64,000 bases of DNA from an uncultured Pseudomonadales bacterium (GTDB lineage: Bacteria; Pseudomonadota; Gammaproteobacteria; Pseudomonadales; Cellvibrionaceae): NCBI GenBank assembly GCA_947488935.1, contig CANLBN010000001.1, positions 62,001-126,000 on the forward strand, in the 5' to 3' direction. Positions within the stretch are counted from its first letter, which is position 1; each line of letters starts with the position of its first letter. Below are positions 1 to 9,665 of this stretch, one piece after another. A program made the translations under genes and the position numbers. Below the pieces are notes generated by a model that searched no databases, had not been told where the DNA came from, and worked only from the letters and a program-made list of their open reading frames with translations.

Positions 1-70
1 ACTATAATCATCTGCCATGCTCATCTCGCCTCAATAGAATAAGAGAAACAACTGATAATATAGTATCAGA

Positions 71-898
71 CTACTCTTCTTCAATATTATGGTTCATCTC
101 TAATGAAGGCATTTTAATTCGTGCCGAACCAACAACCTTAGCAGGCACGCCAGCAACAGTAACATAGGGTTTAACGTCTCCAAGTACCAAACTACCCGAA
201 CCGACTTTAGCCCCCTCTCCTACCGTAATATCGCCTAATAACTTTGCGCCAGCGCTGAGTAAAACGCCTCTACCAATTTTAGGGTGTCGATTACATTTAG
301 TAGAGCCAGAGCCTCCTAAAGTGACACCATGTAAAATAGACACATCATCGTCAATAACAGATGTCTCACCAATCACAATGCCTGTTGCGTGATCTAACAT
401 AATGCCAGAACCCAATACAGCAGCAGGATGAATATCCACATCAAATAAGCGAGAGATTCTATGCTGCAAATAAAGTGCTAATGTCTTTCTATCGTGGCGC
501 CATAACCAATGTGCAATACGGTAAGATTGCACCGCATGAAACCCCTTATAGTAAAGTAGCGGCACAATATATTCATCGCAAGCGGCATCACGATGATAGT
601 GAGCTAATAAATCATTTAGCATCTGTTGGATAATATCGGGCTCATCAGCAAAAGCCTGATGAAACACAGATTGCCACGACATAGCTGACAAGGTACTACT
701 CGCTAACCGGCTTGCCAAATAAAAACTAATGGCCTCTCGAAAACTCGAGTGGCTAAGTACATTGCAGTGAAAGAAGCTAGATATAACGGGCTGAGCACGA
801 CACGCTCTATCAGCCTCAATTAATATAGACTTCCAAACATTTTTCTGAATACGCTCAGGGTTTCGAATGTTACTCACTGATGGTTGAGCACTGCTCAT
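71..898 (-). CDS. cysE: Serine O-acetyltransferase
   Basis: Transfers acetyl from acetyl-CoA to L-serine, giving O-acetylserine, the first committed step of cysteine synthesis in the cytoplasm. The 275-aa product has the helical SAT N-terminal domain (about residues 20-150) and then a left-handed beta-helix of hexapeptide repeats. The active-site segments are visible as MLDHATG and ILHGVTLGGSG, carrying the Asp/His pair expected of the family. Length matches the enterobacterial-type enzyme (about 270 aa). The ATG start lies 24 bases after the end of the upstream M15 peptidase gene on the same strand, so the two may be co-transcribed. Assignment is by family motifs and is secure. Confidence 0.95.
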   Translation of the reverse strand: MSSAQPSVSNIRNPERIQKNVWKSILIEADRACRAQPVISSFFHCNVLSHSSFREAISFYLASRLASSTLSAMSWQSVFHQAFADEPDIIQQMLNDLLAHYHRDAACDEYIVPLLYYKGFHAVQSYRIAHWLWRHDRKTLALYLQHRISRLFDVDIHPAAVLGSGIMLDHATGIVIGETSVIDDDVSILHGVTLGGSGSTKCNRHPKIGRGVLLSAGAKLLGDITVGEGAKVGSGSLVLGDVKPYVTVAGVPAKVVGSARIKMPSLEMNHNIEEE

Positions 899-922
899 AG
901 TGTTTCTCTTAAATACAAACTG

Positions 923-1630
923 CTATACATTAACAGCTATTGGATTAATCGAATCTTTTATAAATTGCTCGTACAATTCATCGATAGAAGATAATACTGC
1001 CTCTTTCCCTAAGACAGCAGATTGGAGCAAGTGGTTCTGTAAAATATCTAATGTCCACACCTTTTGGTATTGTTCAGCAACCGGCTGATAACTTAAATGC
1101 CACAACTCCGGCATAACACCATTGTTATCATCCCGATAGGGCAATATAAAATGAGGCGTATGCCCTTGCTGCAAATAATCAACAAGCCAAGCTGACATCG
1201 GCGCAAAGGGGCCCTTACCTGTATATTCTTCAGCAATAAGCTGAAGATTATAATCCTTGGGCACAGCTGCACGATCATAAATATCGATATCGGTACCCCA
1301 ATGGTGTCGAGAAGCACCCGGAAGTGCTGACCAACGCATTATTCGCTTTACTTTTTCTAGCGGTGAAAGCAAAGAAATATCAACAGCACAGCTTTGATCA
1401 TCTAATACTGGACGATCTCCACGCATTTTAGCATCCCATATATGCTGCTGCCGCTCAAACCCCCTAAAACCACTCGCTATCGCCAAATCAAAACCAGCGG
1501 CTTTTGCAGCGATGGTCAAATGTTTCCATGGCTCAACAACCTTGCTATGCAAGCCTATATGGTCAAACCAACAAATATGATTATCGACCAAACCCAATGC
1601 AATTGCCGCTTGCTCACTGTAATTATGCAT
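923..1630 (-). CDS. M15 family D-alanyl-D-alanine carboxypeptidase-like protein
   Basis: A 235-aa predicted zinc peptidase of the VanY / M15B family, which trims D-Ala from peptidoglycan stem peptides. The two metal/catalytic motifs are present: SRHHWGTDIDIY, with the zinc-binding His and Asp, and PELWHLSY near residue 175, with the catalytic Glu and the last zinc His. No signal peptide is obvious at the N-terminus (MHNYSEQAAIALG), which is unusual for a periplasmic enzyme; either it acts in the cytoplasm or the true start is different. It lies just upstream of cysE on the same strand. The exact substrate cannot be read from the sequence. Confidence 0.85.
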   Translation of the reverse strand: MHNYSEQAAIALGLVDNHICWFDHIGLHSKVVEPWKHLTIAAKAAGFDLAIASGFRGFERQQHIWDAKMRGDRPVLDDQSCAVDISLLSPLEKVKRIMRWSALPGASRHHWGTDIDIYDRAAVPKDYNLQLIAEEYTGKGPFAPMSAWLVDYLQQGHTPHFILPYRDDNNGVMPELWHLSYQPVAEQYQKVWTLDILQNHLLQSAVLGKEAVLSSIDELYEQFIKDSINPIAVNV

Positions 1631-1813
1631 AATTTTCTATAAAAATCGCTTGATATATGTCATAAACACGCCAAAATCAGCACAATCCACCTTAAATAAA
1701 CTGCTCTGGGCCAAGTATTACTTCCCTGATATACCTCAAAAATGTATAGTTATGGCAGTTATACGCAAAATGGATGCGTAAAAACAATAAAAATAACAAA
1801 TTGAGGTCATTAC

Positions 1814-2092
1814 ATGAATAAAGACCACAGTGATCTAATCGAGTTAAAAAATCTAGGTTCCGCTACGGTAAATATTCTACATGCCGTGGGTATTAATAGC
1901 CATGAAGACCTCAAAAAAACAGGTCCCGTGGAGGTTTATCTACGCATAAAAAAACGTAATATCCACGTCTCTAAAGTCATGCTATATGCCTTGCAAGGCG
2001 CACTATTGGATACTCATTGGAACAACTTGAAACCTGAGCTAAAACAGCAACTACTCGATGAAGCAGAAGGAACAACCGTGGAAAACCATTAA
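1814..2092 (+). CDS. TfoX C-terminal domain protein
   Basis: A 92-aa protein that is essentially only a TfoX/Sxy C-terminal domain: a helix-hairpin-helix-like fold with the segment LIELKNLGSATVNILHAVGI followed by EVYLRIKKR. The N-terminal TfoX domain of competence regulators is absent, so a competence role should not be assumed. The start is supported by GAGGT eight bases upstream of the ATG. It stands alone between the minus-strand M15 gene and htpX. Family membership is clear; function is not. Confidence 0.85.
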   Translation: MNKDHSDLIELKNLGSATVNILHAVGINSHEDLKKTGPVEVYLRIKKRNIHVSKVMLYALQGALLDTHWNNLKPELKQQLLDEAEGTTVENH

Positions 2093-2257
2093 CCACGCAC
2101 GCTCTCCATTCTTAAGTAACCATCTAGATTAAAATTCAGTGTTAGCCACCAATACCCAAGGCACTTATTTTCACCTGCCTCTATTGAATTTTACTATCTT
2201 GCACGCATCATATAACTCAATAAACCCGTTAATTCACACCTTAGTATTGAGATTAGT

Positions 2258-3151
2258 ATGTTACGTATTGGCCTGTTTTTACTCACGAACTTAGCAGTTA
2301 TCATCGTTGCCAGCATCACCCTACAACTGTTAGGTGTGCAACATTACTTACAAGGCTCCAGCCTTAACCTAACTAGCTTATTAATTTTTTGTGCAGTATT
2401 TGGCTTTGCAGGTTCGTTTATCTCTCTATTTATTTCTAAATGGATGGCAAAACGCTCGACGGGCACAAAAATAATCACAGAGCCCCGCACACCTGACGAA
2501 CGCTGGTTAGTCGAAACCACACGCGAGTTGGCCGAAAAAGCAGGTATCGGTATGCCCGAGATTGGCATCTTCCCTGCACCCGAATCAAATGCATTTGCCA
2601 CAGGCTGGAATAGAAATAACGCACTTGTTGCAGTTAGCGAGGGCTTACTTCATAGATTTAAACGCGACGAAGCAAGAGCTGTTCTCGCCCACGAAATTGG
2701 CCATGTTGCCAACGGCGACATGATTACACTGAGCCTTATTCAGGGTATTGTAAATACCTTTGTTATGTTCTTTGCCCGTATTATTGGCTATACCGTTGAT
2801 AAAGTTGTCTTCAAAAATGAACGCGGACACGGTATTGGGTTTTATATTACAACCTTTATTGCCGAAATGGTTTTGGGAATTTTAGCAAGTATTATCGTTA
2901 TGAAATTTTCACGTTATCGTGAGTATCGTGCGGATGTCGCAGGCGCGACGCTTGCCGACAGGAGCTCGATGATTAGCGCCCTGCAACGCTTACAATCTGA
3001 GCAAAAAGCACAAATGCCAAGCTCAATGCCAGACACTATGGCAGCCTTTGGTATTAGCAATGGCTTTAGTAAACAAAATTTAACAAAGCTGCTCTCAAGC
3101 CACCCACCACTAGAAGATCGTATTCGCGCCCTACAGCAGAATATGTCTTAG
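2258..3151 (+). CDS. htpX: Protease HtpX (M48 membrane metalloprotease)
   Basis: Inner-membrane zinc metalloprotease that degrades damaged membrane proteins, a branch of envelope and heat stress response. The 297-aa product has two N-terminal membrane segments (about residues 5-25 and 40-60), the HEIGH zinc motif within AVLAHEIGHVANGDM near residue 148, two further hydrophobic segments (about 160-215), and the downstream Glu zinc ligand region SRYREYRADVAG. Length and order match E. coli HtpX. A small Rieske-domain gene starts three bases after the stop, suggesting co-transcription. Confidence 0.95.
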   Translation: MLRIGLFLLTNLAVIIVASITLQLLGVQHYLQGSSLNLTSLLIFCAVFGFAGSFISLFISKWMAKRSTGTKIITEPRTPDERWLVETTRELAEKAGIGMPEIGIFPAPESNAFATGWNRNNALVAVSEGLLHRFKRDEARAVLAHEIGHVANGDMITLSLIQGIVNTFVMFFARIIGYTVDKVVFKNERGHGIGFYITTFIAEMVLGILASIIVMKFSRYREYRADVAGATLADRSSMISALQRLQSEQKAQMPSSMPDTMAAFGISNGFSKQNLTKLLSSHPPLEDRIRALQQNMS

Positions 3152-3154
3152 ATA

Positions 3155-3493
3155 ATGACAAGGGATTGCTCTAGATATGTTTGTCATATTAACGACATAC
3201 CTGAAAAAGGCAGTAAAGAATTAACCTTCGAAAACGCGTCTTTTATGGCACTAAAAACCGATGGGGTGATTTATATTTATCGCAACCGCTGCCCACATTT
3301 GGGATTACCCTTACAGTGGCAGCCAGACCAATTTTTGAATCATGACAAATCGCTTATTCTATGCTCCACACATGGTGCATTATTCGAGATCGATTCGGGT
3401 CATTGTATTGCTGGCCCTTGTCAAAACCAGGCACTAGAAAGTATTGATTATTATATTGAAGATGAGCATATTTATATTGGTGAAACCACATAA
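3155..3493 (+). CDS. Rieske [2Fe-2S] domain protein
   Basis: A 112-aa single-domain Rieske ferredoxin-like protein, similar in size to the small subunit of assimilatory nitrite reductase and to stand-alone dioxygenase ferredoxins. Both cluster-binding motifs are present: CPHLG (C-x-H) near residue 46 and CSTHG (C-x-x-H) near residue 73. There is no signal peptide or membrane segment, so it is cytoplasmic. It follows htpX with a three-base gap. Its redox partner is not encoded nearby, so the electron-transfer role is inferred from the fold only. Confidence 0.85.
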   Translation: MTRDCSRYVCHINDIPEKGSKELTFENASFMALKTDGVIYIYRNRCPHLGLPLQWQPDQFLNHDKSLILCSTHGALFEIDSGHCIAGPCQNQALESIDYYIEDEHIYIGETT

Positions 3494-3521
3494 ACATGCC
3501 CATCCAATAAGTTAGCTACTC

Positions 3522-4169
3522 TTAAGCATTAGGCTCAATTAATAGCTCTACACGACGATTTTCAGCGCGACCTGAGGCTGAGCTGTTACTTGCAATAGGC
3601 CTATCTTCACCGTAACCCACCACAAATAAGCGGCTAGCGGGAACATTGCGGCTACGTAGATAATCAGCAACACTGGTTGCACGGCTTACGGATAAAGTCT
3701 GGTTATAAGATGCAGCCCCAGAAGAGTCAGTATGGCCAGCTACCTGTAAGTTTGTCTCATTAAACTCCTTAAGCACCTTAACAACCGAGTTTAATGTCGC
3801 ATAAATAGACGTATTTAATGTCGATTTGTTAACCGCAAAGGTAATATTATTAGGCATTACCAAGCGGATATTTTGCCCTTCACGTACAACCTGTACGCCG
3901 CTATTCACTAGTTCGCGTCGTAACTTAGCCTCTTGTTGGTCCATATAAGCACCAATACCCAAACCAACAAGACCACAACCTGCCGCTGCCTTAAGCGCGG
4001 TTTCACTATTTTTACGTGAGCCAATAGCACCACAAAGCACAGCACCTGCTGCACCATAAATTGTCTTACGGTTTACTTTGCTATCACCTGTATAAGCATT
4101 TTGAGTGGTACAACCTGCAAGCACGACAGCAGCGCAAATGGGTAATAAAATAGTTTTGGTTAAATTCAT
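3522..4169 (-). CDS. OmpA-family lipoprotein
   Basis: A 215-aa outer-membrane lipoprotein. The N-terminus is a lipoprotein signal with lipobox LAGC (Cys at residue 19-20). A glycine-rich region (about 38-60) resembling the glycine-zipper segment of YiaD-type proteins follows, then an OmpA-like peptidoglycan-binding domain (about 100-212) with the signature NLQVAGHTDSSG and the conserved RAxSVADYL and NRRVELLI segments. It probably tethers the outer membrane to peptidoglycan. It is convergent with the Rieske gene and has its own AT-rich upstream region. Confidence 0.9.
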   Translation of the reverse strand: MNLTKTILLPICAAVVLAGCTTQNAYTGDSKVNRKTIYGAAGAVLCGAIGSRKNSETALKAAAGCGLVGLGIGAYMDQQEAKLRRELVNSGVQVVREGQNIRLVMPNNITFAVNKSTLNTSIYATLNSVVKVLKEFNETNLQVAGHTDSSGAASYNQTLSVSRATSVADYLRSRNVPASRLFVVGYGEDRPIASNSSASGRAENRRVELLIEPNA

Positions 4170-4433
4170 AGCTTCACCTTATAAAAACAAGCTATCCATG
4201 GCGTGATAGCATTTATTATTGATTATATTAAAATCACATAATGAACTATTGTACTCATCAAAAAATCCATAATGATCACAAAATTCAATACCTTATGTTC
4301 ATATTCATAGTAATATAGCTAATATTAACAAATACTGAACAAGATAGTCGGTAACAAGGTCTTATTTACACTATTTAATAATAATCACTAGTGTGCGCAC
4401 TTAAACACACTACTTATTGAGCAACGTCTAATC

Positions 4434-5072
4434 ATGCCATCATTTTTTACACTCAATCATCTTAAGGTCGGGCTGATTATCAGCCTAATGTTTTTGGTAG
4501 GCTGTAGAGCATTCATTGCTCCAAACGCTACTAGCGAAGTACATAAACTGCGCCCAGGTAACTATACCGTCGATAAAACACACACCCGCGTACTCTTTAA
4601 AGTCAACCACCTAGGCCTGTCGACCTATGTGGGGCGGTTTAATGACTTCGATGCAACACTAGAATTTGACCCAGACAACATCTTAGCAAGCCGATTAGAG
4701 GCAACCATCGATACGCGTAGCTTAGATTTAAACGACGAGAAATTAGAATACAGACTAGCTGGCCCAAGCTGGTTAGATAGCGATAAATACCCCCAGGCGG
4801 TATTTACTACTATCTCTGCAACTCCATTAAAGAATTCCAAAATTAAATTTATTGGTAACCTAACATTAAAAGGGAAGAGCAACCCCGTAGAAATGATAGT
4901 GACCTTTAATGGTGGCTCAGACAACCTACTTAGTGGCCACTACACCATTGGCTTTTCGGCAACCGGTAGCTTTAAACGCACAGACTTTGGCATTAGCCGC
5001 TACACCTCCGTTGTCGGCGACACCATAGAGCTTGAAGTGCATACCGAATTTCAAAGAAAGAAACGCAAGTAA
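4434..5072 (+). CDS. YceI-family lipoprotein
   Basis: A 212-aa YceI-domain protein. YceI proteins have a lipocalin-like beta barrel that binds isoprenoid lipids in the periplasm. The N-terminus ends in a lipobox-like FLVGC (Cys about residue 24), so this copy looks membrane-anchored; most family members are soluble. The domain starts at GNYTVDKTHTRVLFKVNHLG and runs to the end. Upstream is a 264-bp AT-rich intergenic region shared with the divergent OmpA-like lipoprotein. Family assignment is secure; the ligand is unknown. Confidence 0.88.
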   Translation: MPSFFTLNHLKVGLIISLMFLVGCRAFIAPNATSEVHKLRPGNYTVDKTHTRVLFKVNHLGLSTYVGRFNDFDATLEFDPDNILASRLEATIDTRSLDLNDEKLEYRLAGPSWLDSDKYPQAVFTTISATPLKNSKIKFIGNLTLKGKSNPVEMIVTFNGGSDNLLSGHYTIGFSATGSFKRTDFGISRYTSVVGDTIELEVHTEFQRKKRK

Positions 5073-5104
5073 TACAATTAATTAGGTATTGGCATAAGCA
5101 AAAG

Positions 5105-5347
5105 CTATATGCCAATATTCTCTAATGTTTTTAATATTTCCTTGGTAATAATAGCAGCCTTAGGGTGCTTCTCTTCGATTTCACTCAACAACATCTCTAA
5201 GGTATCAACCAAATTTGGATAGTCGGGCTCAGGCTTATCTAAATCATGCATATGACTTTCGACTTGTAACATCAACTCGTATTGAGAGGAACTTAAGTCA
5301 CTCTCTTGTAGTTCAACAACCAAGTCTTTTGCTTTATGTTTTAGCAT
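5105..5347 (-). CDS. DUF4404 family protein
   Basis: An 80-aa acidic, all-helical cytoplasmic protein. The C-terminal pattern, ending in LKTLENIGI after KHPKAAIITKEIL, matches what I recall of the DUF4404 family from Pseudomonas and relatives. GAGGTGAG sits just upstream of the ATG and supports the start. The function of the family is unknown. Confidence 0.7.
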   Translation of the reverse strand: MLKHKAKDLVVELQESDLSSSQYELMLQVESHMHDLDKPEPDYPNLVDTLEMLLSEIEEKHPKAAIITKEILKTLENIGI

Positions 5348-5506
5348 TACTCACCTCAAATAGTCTTGATAGTGGAAACCTCATTATTGCAGTTACTATT
5401 TATTATAGCTAACAATTATCATGCAAGTCTTAAACCGATTTTTAAATACTGATACTATAAAGTGTATCTATAGCCTAGAGGCCCCACGCCTAATCTCAAA
5501 TACTTA

Positions 5507-6292
5507 CTAGTTTGTTCGGATAATTTTCCACTTATTGTTAATCTTTGAAAAAATAGGGGTAGCAAATCTAAAAGCGCCTTTACGGTTTTGCGCATCTTCG
5601 GCCTTCGACGATAAGTAAACAACCCTCTTATCCATGGCAATATTGAATATCAAATCGTCTAATTCAGGCATTGTAAACTGTAGGTCTTTCTTATCAAGGA
5701 ACTCTAAGAATTCAGGCATAGTTTCAGAGGGTTTAACAGAGATCTCCGGATCCATAAGCTCTACATCGTCGATATAAAGTGAGAACATCTCATCAAGCTC
5801 ATTAAACCTTTCTGCTTTAATAAATTTTAGATAAGTTAAAAAAATATTATAGATTTCTTTTTTATCACTTTGATCAATAAGTTCTATGGCACTAGCTCTC
5901 ATTAAGTGGGTGTTGTCGGGGAAATTGACAGCGTATTTCGAGCCATTACATTTGCTTAGCTCGCACGATAGAATAATATTTTTCGAAAACCCGTCTGGCG
6001 CCCTCTGCCTAGTAAAAACTTCAAAGTTTCCGACCAAACCATCAAAATCAGAAGAAACGACTTTCAGCTTATTTTCAGGCAAAAGAAAACGCATCAGCCT
6101 ACCGAAGCCACTAACACTACCCTCACCCTCATTGGAAAATATTTTGATATCATTAAAAATTAGATCAACCTCCCCTTTTGCTGACAATTCATAACTAACA
6201 TTTAAATCATCCATTTCCTTTCCTATTACCTTTACGCTAAGCATTAAAAAAAATACTATTAAAAAACTATACTTTAAAAAACTTATACCCAT
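5507..6292 (-). CDS. Hypothetical secreted protein
   Basis: I do not recognise this 261-aa protein. It begins with a hydrophobic signal-like segment (about residues 3-22, ISFLKYSFLIVFFLMLSVKV), after which the chain is soluble and mixed alpha/beta, so it is probably exported. An in-frame TTG lies four codons upstream, but GAGGAG eight bases before the ATG at 6292 decides for the ATG. The C-terminal region (about 140-260) has the look of a small NTF2-like domain, ending in FSKINNKWKIIRTN, but this is only an impression. The gene stands alone and is AT-rich. Confidence 0.6.
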   Translation of the reverse strand: MGISFLKYSFLIVFFLMLSVKVIGKEMDDLNVSYELSAKGEVDLIFNDIKIFSNEGEGSVSGFGRLMRFLLPENKLKVVSSDFDGLVGNFEVFTRQRAPDGFSKNIILSCELSKCNGSKYAVNFPDNTHLMRASAIELIDQSDKKEIYNIFLTYLKFIKAERFNELDEMFSLYIDDVELMDPEISVKPSETMPEFLEFLDKKDLQFTMPELDDLIFNIAMDKRVVYLSSKAEDAQNRKGAFRFATPIFSKINNKWKIIRTN

Positions 6293-6746
6293 GACACTCC
6301 TCAAAAACCATACAATATTAACAATATAAAATTTAACTCTCTTTGTTTACCCTATGAGACTTGTAGATAAATTCGTCAAGAGAAAACGCACTTACCAGAC
6401 AATACAGCTCTACACTAAAACTTCGGCTGTCCAAATAATCAACACCCAGGAGAATATTTGTTCGGGAGTTTTTAACACAAGACCTTGATTAATCAAGTTG
6501 CTAGCGTTATCAATAATTCGAAGGGAGTGATAGTCTTTAAAATGCTTGAGGGATAGGAATGTTTTCATCAACTCCATACGGCAAAAGCTTTATCCACAAT
6601 AGGTATTCTCTACCTTTAAACTTAAGCTTCTTTCTCTCTATCGGTATAAGCCTCGCATGCCCAATAGCTTTTCTCGTCCATTGCTTATTCGCAAATGAAA
6701 AGCCTTTAATATAACCCTTACTTAGCTTTTATTTCGAAGTGCAACT
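6293..6746. other. 454-bp intergenic region with a possible gene remnant
   Basis: No complete gene is visible. On the minus strand, 6537-6713 reads open for 58 codons without an ATG, with a protein-like, basic composition (segments such as NKQWTRKAIGHARLIPIERK and LLWIKLLPYG), and ends in TAA. It is preceded by an in-frame stop and lacks a convincing start or ribosome site, so it looks like the tail of a decayed gene rather than a working one. Nothing else (tRNA, repeat, strong hairpin) was seen. Confidence 0.4.
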
Positions 6747-7385
6747 CTAATCAGCTTGCAATGTAAGCAATTTTGCTCCAAAACCAATAAATATAAGACC
6801 CGTTGTACCTTTTACTATTTTTTGAAAGAGGTACTTTTTACTGACAATACTAAGGCGTGAAAAAATCACGACCATACCGCCAAACCACATCATATTCATC
6901 AGCGCATGAATAGAAACCAAAATTAACCCATAGAGCAAAGCGCTCTCACCACTCGGAATAAATTGAGGAAATGCAGCAAGATAGAACATAGACACCTTGG
7001 GGTTAAGTGCATTGGTTAAAAAGCCTTCGAGATATGCTTTAAAAAGTGTTCGCTTAGATTGTTCGGGCAATACCGATTTTGTGGCAAATCCGTCACGACT
7101 AAATGCACTTATCAATGCTTTTACACCGATCCAAGCTAGATATAAAGCCCCTAGGGTTTTTACGAGCAAGAACAGCTCTGCTGATTTTGTTAAGAGAATT
7201 GAAATCCCTAAAATAGATAAAAGCCCATGTACATAAAATGCTGCCAAAAAACCAGCAACATTAGCAAAGCCAGCAGCTTTACCTGATATCGGTACTGTTT
7301 TGGCGATCAGTAAACCATTTGGCCCAGGAGAGACGACGAGCAATAGAGCGACGAGAGTAAATGCGCTTATCTGAATGAGATCCAT
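6747..7385 (-). CDS. LysE/RhtB-family amino-acid exporter
   Basis: A 212-aa inner-membrane protein with about six hydrophobic segments. It has the LysE-family N-terminal signature LVVSPGPNGLLI and the mid-protein FLTNALNPKVSMFYLAAFPQ region (NPK motif). These proteins export amino acids or derivatives such as homoserine, threonine or lysine. It is a single gene, and a second family member lies at 11042-11677 on the other strand. The substrate cannot be predicted. Confidence 0.9.
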   Translation of the reverse strand: MDLIQISAFTLVALLLVVSPGPNGLLIAKTVPISGKAAGFANVAGFLAAFYVHGLLSILGISILLTKSAELFLLVKTLGALYLAWIGVKALISAFSRDGFATKSVLPEQSKRTLFKAYLEGFLTNALNPKVSMFYLAAFPQFIPSGESALLYGLILVSIHALMNMMWFGGMVVIFSRLSIVSKKYLFQKIVKGTTGLIFIGFGAKLLTLQAD

Positions 7386-7472
7386 AATTATACTTCCTAG
7401 GTATATTTGGCCTCACCCATCATAGAGAAATGACTAGCCAGGCTCAATGGCTATTAATCTAAAGCTAACAAT

Positions 7473-7904
7473 CTATTTATAATCGTCGGCTAACTTACCG
7501 TTCGATGAGCCTACAAATTGCGGTAAGTCATCGGTAATTTGGTAAAAGCCTGCTTTTTCACCCACAAAAATATGCCCAATGGTTTTTAAACCGACAGTAT
7601 CATCCAGCGTACCCGCTACAATGCCCACAGAGTCGAGATCAAAAGGCTCCCAAAAGAGGTTCGCGCCACATTCGCGACAAAAGCCACGCTGTGCAATATC
7701 CGAGGTTGTATACCAAGCGAGGCCATCGTCTTTTGTAAGAGTAATATTTTTCTTGGGGGCTTTCGAGTGTGGGCCAAAATCACCATGCAGGCGCTGGCAC
7801 ATACTACAATGACAATTAACGATGTCGCGCAAAGGCCCCTTTACTTGGTAGCGCACAGCACCGCAAAGGCAGCCACCCATGTTTACCTTATCGCTATTTG
7901 TCAT
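7473..7904 (-). CDS. GFA family zinc-binding protein (CENP-V/GFA domain)
   Basis: A 143-aa single-domain protein of the GFA family (glutathione-dependent formaldehyde-activating enzyme-like). The zinc cysteines are visible as GGCLCGAVRY, VNCHCSMCQ and RGFCRECGANL, the classic arrangement. Few family members have a proven reaction, and the formaldehyde-activation name should not be taken as function here. It lies immediately downstream of pyk on the same strand, 28 bases after the pyk stop... the two may share a transcript. Confidence 0.85.
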   Translation of the reverse strand: MTNSDKVNMGGCLCGAVRYQVKGPLRDIVNCHCSMCQRLHGDFGPHSKAPKKNITLTKDDGLAWYTTSDIAQRGFCRECGANLFWEPFDLDSVGIVAGTLDDTVGLKTIGHIFVGEKAGFYQITDDLPQFVGSSNGKLADDYK

Positions 7905-7931
7905 AGTACACCCACCGATAATATTACTGCA

Positions 7932-9374
7932 TTAACCACCACTGACTCGCAATATTTTTAAGCCATTAGTGCCGCCTTGTATAGAATCGTAATCGCCCTT
8001 TGTCACAATGACCAGGTCACCTGTTTTTACAAAGCCCCGCTGCATTAACTCACTAATAGCTCTCTGAAAAGTGACTGAAGGGTCTTCATCAAAACCATAA
8101 AATGCAATCGGTTCAACCCCTAAATAGAGCGCCGTTTTTGCTTGAGTTCGGCTATGGCGAGAGAAGGCATAAATAGGTAGGGAGGAATTAAAGCGGGACA
8201 TCAATAAAGGCGTTGTACCGGTTTCGGTAAAAGCAATAATTGCAGTCACACCTTTTAAGTGATTTGCCGTATACATGGCCGCCAAACCGACACTTTCATC
8301 AATGGCTGTAAATTGTCGGGAGATGCGATTTTCGCTAATACGCCTTAGCGGGTACCTTTCAGCTCCGCCGATTGCACGAATCATTGCTTTAACCGTATCG
8401 AGAGGAAAATTACCTGCTGCGGTCTCACCCGAGAGCATAACCGCATCGGTACCATCGAGCACTGCATTGGCAACATCAAATACCTCTGCGCGCGTCGGCA
8501 AAGAGCTATTGATCATCGACTCCATCATCTGTGTTGCCGTAATCACACAGCGGTTTAAATTACGTGCACGCGCAATAATATTTTTTTGTACAGCGACTAG
8601 TTCTGCATCTCCTATCTCGACGCCTAGATCTCCACGGGCAACCATAACAGCATCAGAGGCTAAAATAATCTCATCCAAAATAGCATCATCAGCAACCGTT
8701 TCTGCTCGCTCAATTTTAGCGACCATACCCGCGTGGCCACCTGCCTCAAGCATAAGAACTCGCGCACGGTTAATATCCTCGGCAGTACGTGGAAAAGAAA
8801 CCGCTAAATAATCAACATCGATCTCAGCCGCCAATTTGATATCATCAAAGTCTTTTTCGGTAAGTGCCGGGGCCGATAAACCACCACCTTGCCGATTAAT
8901 ACCCTTATTGTTAGATAACACACCCGCCACTGTCGCTACACAATGTATTTTATCGCCATCAATGGATTCAACTTTTAAAATGACTCGCCCATCGTCAAGC
9001 AATAGCAAATCATCCACATGGCAGTCATTGGGAAGCTCTTTGTAATCGATACCAACGGTTTGTTGACTACCCTGCTCGCTACCAAGGTTTGCATCTAGGG
9101 TGAACTTATCCCCTACTTCTAAAGTAATTGGGCCATCACTAAAGCGGGCAATACGAATTTTGGGGCCTTGCAAATCACCCAATACGGCAACGTGGCGATT
9201 ATATTTTTCGGCGTATTTACGCACTTTTTGAGCGCGTATTTTATGATCCTCGGCAGAACCATGAGAAAAATTCATTCTCACTACATTAACACCGGCCTCA
9301 ATCAAGGCTTCTAAAACATCATCTTTATCTGTTGCCGGTCCTAAAGTAGCCACTATTTTAGTGCGTCTTTGCAT
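7932..9374 (-). CDS. pyk: Pyruvate kinase
   Basis: Catalyses phosphoenolpyruvate + ADP to pyruvate + ATP, the last step of glycolysis. The 480-aa chain has the N-terminal [14 protein letters not shown], the substrate-binding MNFSHGS, the active-site lysine segment MVAKIERAE, the metal-binding [13 protein letters not shown] and the [10 protein letters not shown] signature, followed by the regulatory C-terminal domain. Length and motifs match type II (PykA-like) bacterial enzymes. A 291-bp intergenic region separates it from the divergent aminotransferase. Identity is secure; the A/F isotype is not assigned. Confidence 0.95.
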   Translation of the reverse strand: MQRRTKIVATLGPATDKDDVLEALIEAGVNVVRMNFSHGSAEDHKIRAQKVRKYAEKYNRHVAVLGDLQGPKIRIARFSDGPITLEVGDKFTLDANLGSEQGSQQTVGIDYKELPNDCHVDDLLLLDDGRVILKVESIDGDKIHCVATVAGVLSNNKGINRQGGGLSAPALTEKDFDDIKLAAEIDVDYLAVSFPRTAEDINRARVLMLEAGGHAGMVAKIERAETVADDAILDEIILASDAVMVARGDLGVEIGDAELVAVQKNIIARARNLNRCVITATQMMESMINSSLPTRAEVFDVANAVLDGTDAVMLSGETAAGNFPLDTVKAMIRAIGGAERYPLRRISENRISRQFTAIDESVGLAAMYTANHLKGVTAIIAFTETGTTPLLMSRFNSSLPIYAFSRHSRTQAKTALYLGVEPIAFYGFDEDPSVTFQRAISELMQRGFVKTGDLVIVTKGDYDSIQGGTNGLKILRVSGG

Positions 9375-9665
9375 ACTATAGCTCTCTCATTGAGTATTGG
9401 TTTTATCGTCTTTTAATAAAAATAGCAGTCGATTATGACAATCGAGCGAAGGAGGGAAAATTTAAAACAAATAATTAAAAATAGTATCGTTAAATAGATT
9501 AACACTTGCCAATACAAGCTCTATAATAACACGATTTTACTATGGGGCATTTGAATAAGTCACGAATGACTTTTCGCTGGTTAAGATAACCTGCTTTTCA
9601 AAGACGCCATATATTTTTATACGCTCTAATTCCTCACTTTCATTTATTATTAAGCAGGCATCATC

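Noticed and set aside
6537..6713. Short protein-like open stretch on the minus strand
   Set aside because: No start codon or ribosome site and an in-frame stop just upstream; reported only as a possible remnant, not as a gene.
8275..8811. Long open frame antisense to pyruvate kinase
   Set aside because: It lies wholly opposite pyk, has a low-complexity Ser/Ala/Arg-rich product and no family signature; it is a codon-bias shadow.
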